DNA from: Phycisphaerae bacterium RAS1
GTDB lineage: Bacteria > Planctomycetota > Phycisphaerae > UBA1845 > Fen-1342
Direction: 5' to 3'
DNA length: 64,000 nt
Assembly: GCA_007859745.1 (NCBI GenBank)
Contig: SMLU01000001.1
Span: forward strand, 2,914,001-2,978,000
Each line of letters opens with the position of its first letter. Position 1 is the stretch's first letter. Both the position numbers and the translations under genes were made by a program. The notes beneath the pieces are model-generated. The model made no database searches. It had not been told where the DNA came from and saw nothing but the letters and a program-made list of their open reading frames with translations. Positions 43,179 through 51,454 of this stretch are shown one piece after another.

Positions 43179-43991
43179 CTACGCCGGAGCCGCTCCCGCC
43201 GGCTTGCCCGGCAACGGCGCGTGGCCGGCGACGCTCGGAGTTTCGGGCAAGATGATGCCGCCGGACATGATCGCTTTGATCGCGTCCTCGAAGCTCCAGT
43301 CGATTTCGATCACGTCGGCCCGCCGGCAAACCATGATATAGCCGGTGGTCGGACTGGGCGTGGTGGTCAGGAAGAGCGTCACGTACTCCTCGCCGGTTTT
43401 CCGATCGACGAAGAAGTTCGTAATGAAACCGATTGAATAGCTGTTGGCGCCCAGGAACGGAATCAGCGCGACGCGCTGGATCGAGGCGGACTGCTCGCCG
43501 CCGAAGGTCGTGAGGATCTGCTTGCTGGAGCGGTAGACGGTCTTGATGATCGGCAGGCGATCGAGCAGCGATTCGAAGAAAGCCAGGGCCCGCTTGCCGA
43601 TCAGGTTGGCGGTGAGCAGGCCGATCAGATAGAGGAAGAACACGGTCAGCATGACCGAGATGACGGCCAGGGCCCAGCCGGTGAGCGAGTCAGCGATCTG
43701 GCGATCGGTGCCAGCCGACCAGGTTCGCCAACTCTGGGGAAGCTTCGCGACGACCGATTCGGTGATGCGCGTGACCAGCAGCTCGTGCGGGACGATCTTG
43801 TTGACGGCCCACTGCGAGGCGTCACGCATGATCGTGAAGACGAACTTCACCAGGAAATACGTGACCCAGATGGGCAAAATGACCAGCAGGCCGCTGGTAA
43901 TCCGCGCCCGGAAAAGCGCCTTAATGGTCGTCCACAGCCGGCTAGGCCGCATGGCCGCGGGTGTCGACACGTTTGCAGTGGGATTGCTCAA
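43179..43991 (-). CDS. DUF502 family membrane protein
   Basis: The 270-residue product belongs to DUF502: two N-terminal membrane helices (ITSGLLVILPIWVTYFLVKF and ALAVISVMLTVFFLYLIGLL), then a conserved region LLDRLPIIKTVYRSSKQILT, RVALIPFLGANSYSIGFITN, and FLTTTPSPTTGYIMVCRRAD. The family is widespread in bacteria, and a role in envelope function is assumed because of the two membrane spans; its biochemical role is unknown. The start codon is TTG at 43991 with GGAGG 5 nt upstream; an ATG at residue 14 is an alternative. Confidence 0.85.
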   Translation of the reverse strand: MSNPTANVSTPAAMRPSRLWTTIKALFRARITSGLLVILPIWVTYFLVKFVFTIMRDASQWAVNKIVPHELLVTRITESVVAKLPQSWRTWSAGTDRQIADSLTGWALAVISVMLTVFFLYLIGLLTANLIGKRALAFFESLLDRLPIIKTVYRSSKQILTTFGGEQSASIQRVALIPFLGANSYSIGFITNFFVDRKTGEEYVTLFLTTTPSPTTGYIMVCRRADVIEIDWSFEDAIKAIMSGGIILPETPSVAGHAPLPGKPAGAAPA

Positions 43992-44178
43992 CTTCGCCTC
44001 CGCGGCGCTGGAAACTCAACGTCGGCGACGCGCTCCGGCGCCGGGCCGGTTGCCGCCTGCGGCCGGTGGGGGCGGATTCTACCATGCCTGAGGACTGCGG
44101 GCCTCTGGCCCGTCGGTGCGGCGGAGACGCCCGCACTCCCCGCGGTCGCCCCACGGTCCGCGCGCGATCGCCGACCGG

Positions 44179-44286
44179 GTACTGGTCAAGTTTGCGGGGA
44201 GCATCGGCGTCCCGCCGGTGCAATTCTGCACTCGCACCGGCGGGACGCCGATGCTCCCCGCGCCGGGAGTCAAACTTGACCAGTAC
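44179..44286. repeat. Very long nested inverted repeat with GGCGGGACGCCGATGCTCCCC arms
   Basis: Left arm 44179-44221 and right arm 44234-44286. The outer 16 nt (GTACTGGTCAAGTTTG) and inner 27 nt (CGGGGAGCATCGGCGTCCCG and on) each pair, and a 10-nt insert interrupts the right arm. It occupies the middle of the 414-nt gap 43992-44405. Confidence 0.9.
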
Positions 44287-44303
44287 CGCCGACCGCCGGC
44301 GGT

Positions 44304-44331
44304 TTGACAGCCCCGCGCTCGGCGTTAGAAT
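44304..44331 (+). promoter_or_regulatory. Sigma-70-type promoter TTGACA-N16-TAGAAT
   Basis: Perfect -35 at 44304-44309 and -10 at 44326-44331, leading to a 5' leader of about 68 nt for the HEAT/receiver-like gene at 44406. Confidence 0.65.
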
Positions 44332-44405
44332 CCGCCCCCGTAACTTGGCTTCGATCGTCCCTCGGACAACCCAGCCCTCCGGTTTTGCCGCTCTTGGAGG
44401 ATCCT

Positions 44406-46859
44406 ATGTACGAGTTCGCCGCATCCGGTCGGCGTTCCGGTGCCCTCCTGTCCATTCTGCTCACCCTGGCCAGTCTGGCGCCCGCTCGGGCCCAATCGGC
44501 AACCGAAGAGTTCATGACCGGCGGCGTGGGCCAGATGTGGGCCCATTGGTCAGCAGGTCTCCAGGCCATCCTGGATCGGGACCCGGCCAAGTCGGAGACG
44601 GCCTTTGGCGCGATGCTGGCGATGAGCCCGTCGCCCCTCCGCATGGCTCTGTTCGAGGAGCGCACCGTTCGCCGCGGGCTGTTGGCGGGAGCGGTTCTCC
44701 TGCTGGATCAGGACGCGCAGGCCGGCGCACTTCAGGACAACGGCAAGAGAATCGCAGAGCTTCTGGCGACTGGTCGCGAGCAGCTGAAACAGGCTGACGA
44801 CGGCTGGTACTTCGCCTCGGTCGGGCGTTTCGATATCTCGCAGGCCAATTTCAAGGCCCTGCTCGACGCCGACCCCGACCCCGTGGCGCTGCTGGAATTC
44901 GCGGAGCGCGTCAAAACCCGCAAACCCATCCTGAACCAACTCGTCAGCAACCCAGTGGTCGGTGAGTCGGTACGGCGGATTCACGTGCTGTTCGAGCGCG
45001 GCGAACAGGCCATCAAATCCGACCCGCTCCGCATTCGCACGCACCTCGATCGGCTGGGCGGCACACCGCGTGAGTTTGAAGATTCGACCGATCAACTGGC
45101 CCAGTCCGGGCAGTACGCCGTTCCGTTCATCATCCAGTACCTGCGCGACGCGGGAAAGGCCTCGCTGACGCAGCCCATCCTGCGGGCCTTGCCGCAAATC
45201 AGCCGGCCGGCGCTGAGTCCGCTCGTCGCAGCGCTGGCGATGAATGACCAGGCCACGAAGCGTCACCTGATCGACGCCATTGGGCAGATCGGCTATCCGC
45301 AGGCGGCGCCCTACCTGCTCAAGCTGCTCCAGGACGCCGGCACGCCGAACGAAATCCGCGTCGCCGGTGACAAGGCGCTGGCGGAGATTCGCCGTCGCGG
45401 GTCGGACATGATCCGCGCCGGCTCCGCGGCAGGGGCGTACTTCGAGCTGGCCGAAGCGTATTACGCCGACGACGGGTCGCTTGCGGCCGACTCGCGTCTG
45501 GAATCGGCCAGCGTCTGGTATTGGCGCGACGACCTGCTGGTTGATGTGATCGTGCCGACCGCCGTCTTCAACGAGATCATGTGCATGCGCTGTTGCGAGG
45601 AATCCCTGCGGCTCGACCCGGCCGCCAAAGCGCCGCTGGCGCTGTGGATCGCGGCCAACTTCCGCCGCGCGGCGCAGCTCGGCGAAGGCCAGGACCGCAC
45701 GCGGCCTGAGGGATTCGCGACGCCGGCGTTCTTTGCTCAATCAGCGGGGGCGGAATACTGCCTGATGGCGCTGGATCGAGCCGTCCGCGACAACGATCCT
45801 GTGGTGGCGCTGGGAGCGATCGACGCGCTGCGGAACACCGCCGGACCGGCTGCCCTGGTTGAAGGCCCCGGCGGCAAGCCTCTGGCAGACGCCCTGTCGT
45901 TCCCGGATCGGCTGGTGCGCATTCGTGCCGCGCTCACGCTCGGCCGTGCGAACCCGACGCAGGCGTTTCCGAACTATCAGAACCTGATGCCGGTGTTGTC
46001 GGAGGCCCTGCGGCTCTTCGGCGGAGCGCGAAATGCACTGCTGATCGACCCGCAACCCGGCGAGGGCAACGTGACGGCCGCGGCGCTGCGGGCGGACGGG
46101 TTCGAGGTGCTCACCGACGCGGGCGTGAACGCCGGACTTCAGAAAGCTCGCACAACATTGCCCGCATTGGACGTAATCCTGATTGCGTCGGACGTTCGCG
46201 ATCCCGGGCTGGCCGAGGCGATCGGAGCGATTCGGGCCGAGTTCCGCTTTGCCGCCACGCCGATCATCGTTCTGGCCAAGCCCGGCTCGTCTGACCTGGC
46301 CCGCGACGTGGTCCGCGCCGGCCGCAACATCGGCCAGATCGGCGCCGGCGCTGATCCTGATGAGCTACGCAAGACCCTCGCGTTCCTATCCGGCGCCGCT
46401 GGAATGACGACCATCACGCCCGAGCTGGGCAGCCAACTCGCGCTGGACGCGGCGGAGACGTTGCGGCTGCTGGCGGTGACGCGAAATCCGGTCTTCAACG
46501 TCGCCGACGCCCAGACGGCGTTGATCGCCGCGGTTCGCTCGACGGACCAGGCGGTGCGGCTGACGTCGGCGGATGTGCTCGGGTACGTTGGCAACGAGGC
46601 GTCGCAGGCGGCGATCGCCGAGATCGCGCTGGACGCAGCCACGCCGGCTGAGCTGCGGGTCAAGATGTTCGACGCTCTGGCCCAGGCGGCACGGCAGTGT
46701 GGCAATAAGTTGCCGGCGGACGCGTCGCAGCGGTTGCTCAAAATCATCGCGGAAGAGAAGGACATGGTGATCCGTGAGGCGGCGTCGCGGGCGCTGGGGG
46801 CGCTGAACCTGCCGGGCGACCGGGCGGGAGAGCTGGTTCGCGCCCAGTACCGTGGATAG
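44406..46859 (+). CDS. Exported HEAT-repeat protein with an embedded receiver-like domain
   Basis: The 817-residue protein has a signal peptide (residues about 12-28, LSILLTLASLAPARAQ). HEAT repeats span about 200-345 (FIIQYLRDAGKASLTQPILR, LSPLVAALAMNDQATKRHLI, GYPQAAPYLLKLLQDAGTPN), and more follow at about 480-535 and 690-810. Between them, residues about 541-660 resemble a response-regulator receiver fold: RNALLIDPQPGEGNVTAAAL, LDVILIASDVRDPGLAEAIG and ATPIIVLAKPGSSDLARDVV. A receiver fold in an exported protein is odd and would not be phosphorylated by cytoplasmic kinases. The ATG has GGAGG 5 nt upstream and a good promoter lies 75 nt upstream. Confidence 0.83.
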   Translation: MYEFAASGRRSGALLSILLTLASLAPARAQSATEEFMTGGVGQMWAHWSAGLQAILDRDPAKSETAFGAMLAMSPSPLRMALFEERTVRRGLLAGAVLLLDQDAQAGALQDNGKRIAELLATGREQLKQADDGWYFASVGRFDISQANFKALLDADPDPVALLEFAERVKTRKPILNQLVSNPVVGESVRRIHVLFERGEQAIKSDPLRIRTHLDRLGGTPREFEDSTDQLAQSGQYAVPFIIQYLRDAGKASLTQPILRALPQISRPALSPLVAALAMNDQATKRHLIDAIGQIGYPQAAPYLLKLLQDAGTPNEIRVAGDKALAEIRRRGSDMIRAGSAAGAYFELAEAYYADDGSLAADSRLESASVWYWRDDLLVDVIVPTAVFNEIMCMRCCEESLRLDPAAKAPLALWIAANFRRAAQLGEGQDRTRPEGFATPAFFAQSAGAEYCLMALDRAVRDNDPVVALGAIDALRNTAGPAALVEGPGGKPLADALSFPDRLVRIRAALTLGRANPTQAFPNYQNLMPVLSEALRLFGGARNALLIDPQPGEGNVTAAALRADGFEVLTDAGVNAGLQKARTTLPALDVILIASDVRDPGLAEAIGAIRAEFRFAATPIIVLAKPGSSDLARDVVRAGRNIGQIGAGADPDELRKTLAFLSGAAGMTTITPELGSQLALDAAETLRLLAVTRNPVFNVADAQTALIAAVRSTDQAVRLTSADVLGYVGNEASQAAIAEIALDAATPAELRVKMFDALAQAARQCGNKLPADASQRLLKIIAEEKDMVIREAASRALGALNLPGDRAGELVRAQYRG

Positions 46860-46861
46860 GG

Positions 46862-47005
46862 ATTGAACCACGGAGTCACGGAGACGCGGAGAATACAAAT
46901 AATGCCGACGCCGTTTGAACAAGGGGCGTTTGTAGAAGATACGTTGGCGCCTGCGTCGTGGCCGTCCGCCCTCTTCTCCGTGTCTCCGTGACTCCGTGGT
47001 TCAAT
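46862..47005. repeat. 32-nt inverted repeat ATTGAACCACGGAGTCACGG...
   Basis: Arms 46862-46893 and 46974-47005 pair at 31 of 32 positions around an 80-nt spacer. The arms belong to the ACCACGGAGACACGGAG-type intergenic family seen in many genomes. Confidence 0.92.
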
Positions 47006-47024
47006 TTGTATTGAGGAGTCGTCG

Positions 47025-47672
47025 ATGCTGGCGCTTTTCTCAACATTCGTGATGCTGCTGGTTGCACCGGCGGACGAGTTAGTCGACGCCGGAACCGGGC
47101 CGCAGCCGGCGCCGATCCCTGTTTCGTGGGAGCTGGAATTCACCTTCGAGGAGCCGCGGCGGATTGAGATGGAGATCGCCGGGCAGCGCGAGGTGTACTG
47201 GTACCTGGTCTACACGGCGACGAACGCCGGCGAGCGTTCGCAGCGGTTCTTCCCGATCGCCCAGTTGGTCACCGAGGATCTTCGGGTCGTCGATACAGAC
47301 AGTGGCATTCACCCCTTCGTTTTCGACGCGATCCGCGAGCGGCATCGGCTGACGCACAAGTACCTGGTGTCGCCGCGCGACGCCATCGGTGACTTGCGGG
47401 TGGGGTCGAGCCACGCCCGCGAATCGGTCTTCGTCTGGCGGCACGCCGACGTAAATATTAATCAATTAACGATTTACGTCGCCGGGCTGAGCGGTGAGAC
47501 ACTGGTCGTCCGCAATCCGCTGTTTCAGATGGGTCAGCCGGACTCGGCGGCGAATTCCCGGAACTTCACGCTACGCAAGACGTTGGAAATCCGCTATACT
47601 CTGCCCGGTTCAAACGCGGGCCGGCTCGAGGCCGACCCGCAGAGGCTGCGGACGCGCTGGGTGATGCGCTAG
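47025..47672 (+). CDS. Unknown exported protein
   Basis: The 215-residue product is not recognised. A short hydrophobic N-terminus (ALFSTFVMLLVAPADEL) may be a signal peptide. The rest is beta-rich with WYLVYTATNAGERSQRFFPI and VDTDSGIHPFVFDAIRERHR, a style seen in planctomycete exported proteins of unknown role. The ATG has GAGGAG 6 nt upstream, so the start is secure. It follows a large inverted repeat and precedes rpmA by 119 nt. Its position upstream of ribosomal protein genes may be chance. Confidence 0.7.
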   Translation: MLALFSTFVMLLVAPADELVDAGTGPQPAPIPVSWELEFTFEEPRRIEMEIAGQREVYWYLVYTATNAGERSQRFFPIAQLVTEDLRVVDTDSGIHPFVFDAIRERHRLTHKYLVSPRDAIGDLRVGSSHARESVFVWRHADVNINQLTIYVAGLSGETLVVRNPLFQMGQPDSAANSRNFTLRKTLEIRYTLPGSNAGRLEADPQRLRTRWVMR

Positions 47673-47707
47673 CAGACCAGCAAGGCTGGCGTGGGTTCGA
47701 GATACCA

Positions 47708-47767
47708 GAGCCGCGACCGCGAGGGAGCGGTTCACGGGAAGTCTGCTTCCTGACGGTCGCGGCTCGG
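47708..47767. repeat. GAGCCGCGACCGCGAGGGAG hairpin repeat upstream of rpmA
   Basis: GAGCCGCGACCGCGAGGGAG and CTTCCTGACGGTCGCGGCTC pair to form a hairpin 25 nt before the rpmA start. Confidence 0.8.
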
Positions 47768-47791
47768 AAACGACTGAAGTGAAGGACCAAC

Positions 47792-48043
47792 ATGGCTCAT
47801 AAGAAGGGCGGCGGGTCTACCCGCAACGGCCGCGACAGCAACCCGCAATATCGCGGCGTCAAGCTCAGCGGCGGTCAGATGGCCCGGACCGGCGCGATCA
47901 TCGTTCGGCAGTGCGGCACGCCGTTCAAGCCCGGCCTGAACGTCGGCCTCGGCCGCGACTACACGCTATTTGCGCTGGCCGACGGCCAGGTTCAGTTTCG
48001 CGGCCGGCTGGTGTCGGTGGTTCCGCTCGCGTCGAGCAGCTAG
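47792..48043 (+). CDS. rpmA: 50S ribosomal protein bL27
   Basis: The 83-residue protein is bL27, located near the peptidyl-transferase centre with its N-terminus reaching toward the tRNAs. The start [20 protein letters not shown] is canonical and has no cleavable extension. Further family features are [40 protein letters not shown] and GQVQFRGRL. The adjacent rplU (bL21) and obgE genes found beside rpmA in most bacteria are not present here, so the gene has moved out of the usual cluster. Confidence 0.97.
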   Translation: MAHKKGGGSTRNGRDSNPQYRGVKLSGGQMARTGAIIVRQCGTPFKPGLNVGLGRDYTLFALADGQVQFRGRLVSVVPLASSS

Positions 48044-48049
48044 TGTCGG

Positions 48050-48125
48050 GGACGCAGCGGCGTCTTGCCGTTGCGGAAGGATCGGATCGGGCGAGCACCG
48101 GCGCGACGCCGATGCTCCCGAAGAG
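48050..48125. repeat. Degenerate inverted repeat with CGACGCCGATGCTCCC
   Basis: GGGGACGCAGCGGCGTC and, inverted in part, GACGCCGATGCTCCCGAAG. It resembles the 44179-44286 family and lies between rpmA and rpsO. Confidence 0.5.
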
Positions 48126-48200
48126 AAACAGGCTGTCATCGGCCGCCGTGGCCCGCGGGCATCGGCTGAGACACGCCCCAGTCATGAAAGGCAACGGGCA

Positions 48201-48470
48201 ATGTCATTGCAGGCGGCCAGAAAAACCGAGGTAGTTCAGTCCTATCGTCGTCACGAACAGGATACCGGCTCGGCGGAAGTGCAGATTGCACTGCTCTCGG
48301 AGCGCATCACGCAACTGACCGGTCATTTGAAGTCGCACGTCAAAGACCATGCTTCGCGCCGCGGCTTGCTGAAGATGGTCGGCAAGCGCTCGGCGCTGCT
48401 CAAGTATCTCTCGCGCGACGCGCGGGAGCGCTACCTGAGCGTCATTAACAAGCTCGGACTGCGAAAATAA
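48201..48470 (+). CDS. rpsO: 30S ribosomal protein uS15
   Basis: The 89-residue protein is uS15, which binds 16S rRNA early in 30S assembly. Recognisable parts are [40 protein letters not shown] and [20 protein letters not shown], ending [20 protein letters not shown]. The ATG at 48201 gives the standard length. The order rpsO-pnp is conserved across bacteria, which supports this start and the downstream gene; in E. coli uS15 and PNPase are each autoregulated at the RNA level. Confidence 0.97.
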   Translation: MSLQAARKTEVVQSYRRHEQDTGSAEVQIALLSERITQLTGHLKSHVKDHASRRGLLKMVGKRSALLKYLSRDARERYLSVINKLGLRK

Positions 48471-48596
48471 CCCCCGCACAAGTTGCCATGCAGCCCATTC
48501 GCAGCGCAATCGTGACGCCGGCCGCCAGTTGGGTGGTCGTCGAACGCTGCTCAGATGGCTGGTCGGTTCGCTGTCGGTGCGCTGGTCGGTGCGCTG

Positions 48597-48676
48597 GTCA
48601 GAACGCGAAGCGCAAGCGAGCGTCCAAGCCGGGGCGTCCTCCGACTTGCGCGCTCGCTTGCACTTCGCGTTCTGAC
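48597..48676 (+). promoter_or_regulatory. Long hairpin in the pnp leader (26-nt arms)
   Basis: Left arm 48597-48622 (GTCAGAACGCGAAGCGCAAG plus CGAGCG) pairs with right arm 48651-48676 at 25 of 26 positions, loop 28 nt. It lies between rpsO and pnp, 127 nt before the pnp start. By analogy with the RNase III-cleaved E. coli pnp leader this could be a processing site, but it could also be a mobile intergenic repeat. The flanking 48471-48596 and 48677-48802 hold no gene. Confidence 0.75.
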
Positions 48677-48802
48677 GGCGGGCCCGACGGCGGCTGTGGT
48701 GCGCGCGAAATCGTTTGGTCTGTCGGTCGTCGGAGAAGTCGAGTAAACAGGAATTGTTGAAAAAGTTGGAACTGAAAAGTCGGAACAGAAGGTAGAAAAA
48801 AG

Positions 48803-50914
48803 ATGAAGTTGTGCAAAGTCGAACGTGAACTCGGGGGCAAGCTCCTCAGCATCGAAACCGGAAAAATCGCAAAACAGGCCGCCGGCGCCGCCCTGGTCCG
48901 CTACGGCGACACCATCGTGCTGGGCACGGTCGTCTCCGGCCCGGCGCGCGAGGGGACGGACTTTTTCCCCCTCACCGTGGACTACCGCGAAAAGATGTCC
49001 GCCGCCGGAAAAATCCCCGGCGGTTTCTTCAAGCGTGAAGGCCGTCCGAGCATGAAGGAAGTGCTCACCTGCCGCATGATCGATCGCCCGATGCGGCCGA
49101 TGTTCCACGAGGCCTTTCGCGACGAAGTGCTCATCCAGGTGATGGTGCTTTCGTCCGACACGGAGAACGATCCCGACGTGCTGGCGTTCGTCGCCGCCGC
49201 CGCCGCCGTGTCGATCGCGCCGCTGCCCTTCAATGGGCCGTGCGCTGCGGTTCGCGTCGGCCGCATCGACGGCAAGTTCGTGATTAACCCGACCCGGGCG
49301 CAGCTTGAGTATTCGGATATGGACATGGTCGTCGCCGGCCATGCCAAGGCGATCAACATGATCGAGGTCGGCTCGCGCGAGCTCTCCGAGGACGACATCG
49401 CCGAAGGGCTGAAGTTTGGCCACGACCACGGCGTCATCCCGATCTGCGAAATGCTCGAGGCGTTCAAGAAGCGCGCCGGCGAGCCGTGCACCTGGGAAGC
49501 GCCGGAGGCCAGCGCCGCATTCCTGAACGAAATCAAGAAGAAGGCCCTGCCGGAGATCGCCGCCGCCAAGCAGCTCAAGGGCAAGCTGGAGCGCAACGTG
49601 GCGGTCAAGGCGGTTTACGACAAGCTCATCGAGGAGTATTGCCCCGAGGGCGTGGAGAAGCCGGAGCACGACAAGGCCGAAGTGAAGCACGCCGTCGAGC
49701 TGGTCGAGCAGAACTACGTTCGCTCGCAGATCCTCGAAAAGGGAATCCGCGCCGACGGTCGCAAGCTCGACGAAATCCGTCCGCTTTCCAGCGAAGTCGC
49801 CTGGCTGCCGCGCACGCACGGCTCGTCGCTCTTCACCCGCGGCGAGACGCAGGCCATGGTCACCTGCACGCTCGGCACCTCGCGCGACGAGCAGATCATC
49901 GACGACCTGGTCGAGGAATACAGCAAGAAGTTCATGCTGCACTACAACTTCCCGCCCTTTTCGGTCGGCGAAGTGAAGCGCATCGGCTCACCCGGCCGGC
50001 GCGAGATCGGGCACGGGGCGCTGGCCGAGCGCAGCCTCGAAGCCGTCCTGCCCGGTCCGGATGATTTTCCCTACACGATCCGGCTGGTGAGCGACATCCT
50101 GGAGTCGAACGGCTCCAGCTCGATGGCGACGGTCTGCGGCGGAACGCTGGCGCTGATGGACGCGGGCGTGCCGATCAAGGCCCCGGTCGCGGGCATTTCG
50201 GTCGGTCTCATCGAAGAGGGCAAAAAATACAAGCTGATGATCGACATCCTCGGCGAGGAGGATCACTTCGGCGACATGGACTTCAAGGTCTCGGGCACGA
50301 AGAACGGCATCACCGGCATTCAGCTCGACATCAAGACCACGGGTCTTTCGCACGAACTGATCCGCGAGTCGCTGACGCTGGCTCGCAAGGGGCGCATGAC
50401 CATCCTCGATCACCTGGCGACCACGCTCGACCGCCCGCGGGCCGAAATCAGCGGTTTTGCCCCGCGCCTGCTGACGATCAAGATCAACCCGGAAAAGATC
50501 GGCAAGCTGATCGGCCCCGGAGGCAAGCAGATCAAGGCGATTCAGGCCGACACCGGCGCCACCATCGACATCGAGGACGACGGCACCGTGATGATCGCCT
50601 GCAGCGACTCCGACGGCGCCAAGAGAGCGCTCGACTGGGTCAGCCGCATCACCGAAGATGTCCAGCTCGGCCGGATTTACGAAGGCCGCGTGGCGAGCAT
50701 CAAGGACTTCGGCGCGTTCATCGAGATTTCCGACGGCCAGGACGGCCTGTGCCACATCAGCGAGCTGGCCGACGCCTACGTGAAGTCGGTGACCGACGTG
50801 GTGAAGATCGGCGACATGGTGTCGGTGAAGGTGATCGCGATCGACGAGCAGGGCCGCGTGAAGCTGTCGCGCAAGCAGGCGATGCGCGAGCTGGCCGCCA
50901 CCGGGAAGGACTAG
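48803..50914 (+). CDS. pnp: Polyribonucleotide nucleotidyltransferase (PNPase)
   Basis: The enzyme degrades RNA 3' to 5' phosphorolytically and adds tails, working in mRNA turnover. The 703 residues show two RNase PH domains (AGAALVRYGDTIVLGTVVSG, FFKREGRPSMKEVLTCRMID and, in the second, GETQAMVTCTLGTSRDEQII and HYNFPPFSVGEVKRIGSPGR), a KH domain (about 553-615, KIGKLIGPGGKQIKAIQADT) and an S1 domain (about 621-690, YEGRVASIKDFGAFIEISDG). Length matches the family (about 700). AGAAGG lies 10 nt before the ATG. A very long hairpin lies in its leader and may control it. Confidence 0.98.
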   Translation: MKLCKVERELGGKLLSIETGKIAKQAAGAALVRYGDTIVLGTVVSGPAREGTDFFPLTVDYREKMSAAGKIPGGFFKREGRPSMKEVLTCRMIDRPMRPMFHEAFRDEVLIQVMVLSSDTENDPDVLAFVAAAAAVSIAPLPFNGPCAAVRVGRIDGKFVINPTRAQLEYSDMDMVVAGHAKAINMIEVGSRELSEDDIAEGLKFGHDHGVIPICEMLEAFKKRAGEPCTWEAPEASAAFLNEIKKKALPEIAAAKQLKGKLERNVAVKAVYDKLIEEYCPEGVEKPEHDKAEVKHAVELVEQNYVRSQILEKGIRADGRKLDEIRPLSSEVAWLPRTHGSSLFTRGETQAMVTCTLGTSRDEQIIDDLVEEYSKKFMLHYNFPPFSVGEVKRIGSPGRREIGHGALAERSLEAVLPGPDDFPYTIRLVSDILESNGSSSMATVCGGTLALMDAGVPIKAPVAGISVGLIEEGKKYKLMIDILGEEDHFGDMDFKVSGTKNGITGIQLDIKTTGLSHELIRESLTLARKGRMTILDHLATTLDRPRAEISGFAPRLLTIKINPEKIGKLIGPGGKQIKAIQADTGATIDIEDDGTVMIACSDSDGAKRALDWVSRITEDVQLGRIYEGRVASIKDFGAFIEISDGQDGLCHISELADAYVKSVTDVVKIGDMVSVKVIAIDEQGRVKLSRKQAMRELAATGKD

Positions 50915-50966
50915 CAAGGCCGGGCTGCGACGGGTGGGGCGCGCGGCTGAGCCTGTGAACTTTCTC

Positions 50967-51031
50967 GGGTGGAACGGGTATCTTGCGCGTTCCGGCAGAC
51001 TGCGGGGACGGGCGAGACGCCCGTCCCACCC
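50967..51031. repeat. Double hairpin repeat between pnp and tadE (convergent)
   Basis: GGGTGGAACGGGTATCTTGC and GACGGGCGAGACGCCCGTC copy of the ten-member family. Confidence 0.88.
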
Positions 51032-51052
51032 AAGCGTTCACAAGCCCGGACG

Positions 51053-51454
51053 TTAGTCGATGCCTTCTTTACGCATCGACACCGTTGCGCCGAGGTTGTA
51101 GCTGGTGCTGCCGAAGTAGCAGCCGACCAGCGTCACATCCGCGTACGGAATCAGCACGTGCACGGTCTCCGTCGGATTCTCCTCGGTCGAGCGCGTCAGC
51201 TCGACCGAGTAGGTCGTCAGCCCGAGCGGCGTCAGAAACGCCGAAATGCGCTGCTGAATGTCCTCATCGGTCGAACCGGGCAGGGCCGCGGTCCGGGCGC
51301 CCTCGCGGGCGGCGGTCGTCAGACCCTGCTTGACCGTAAACACCCAGCCGTACTCAATGATTCCGAACAGCATCGTCAGCAGCAGCGGGGTAACGATCGC
51401 CATTTCGACCGTCGCGGCGCCGCGGCGGAGCTTCTTTCCACCTGTGATTTTCAC
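51053..51454 (-). CDS. TadE-like pilus assembly protein
   Basis: The product of about 133 residues carries a TadE-like N-terminus: RRGAATVEMAIVTPLLLTML followed by FGIIEYGWVFTVKQGLTTAA, then AREGARTAALPGST. TadE proteins are pseudopilins or minor pilins of the tight-adherence (Tad) secretion system and carry one N-terminal membrane helix. Two starts are possible: an ATG at 51463 that directly abuts GGAGG, or the GTG at 51454 with GGAGG 9 nt upstream and a GTGA overlap with the preceding stop, which is preferred here. It follows the prepilin peptidase gene. Confidence 0.85.
   Translation of the reverse strand: MKITGGKKLRRGAATVEMAIVTPLLLTMLFGIIEYGWVFTVKQGLTTAAREGARTAALPGSTDEDIQQRISAFLTPLGLTTYSVELTRSTEENPTETVHVLIPYADVTLVGCYFGSTSYNLGATVSMRKEGID

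Noticed and set aside
42756-43436. 226-codon plus-strand frame
   Set aside because: Antisense to the transporter and runs through the ATCAAGGG repeat; no motif.
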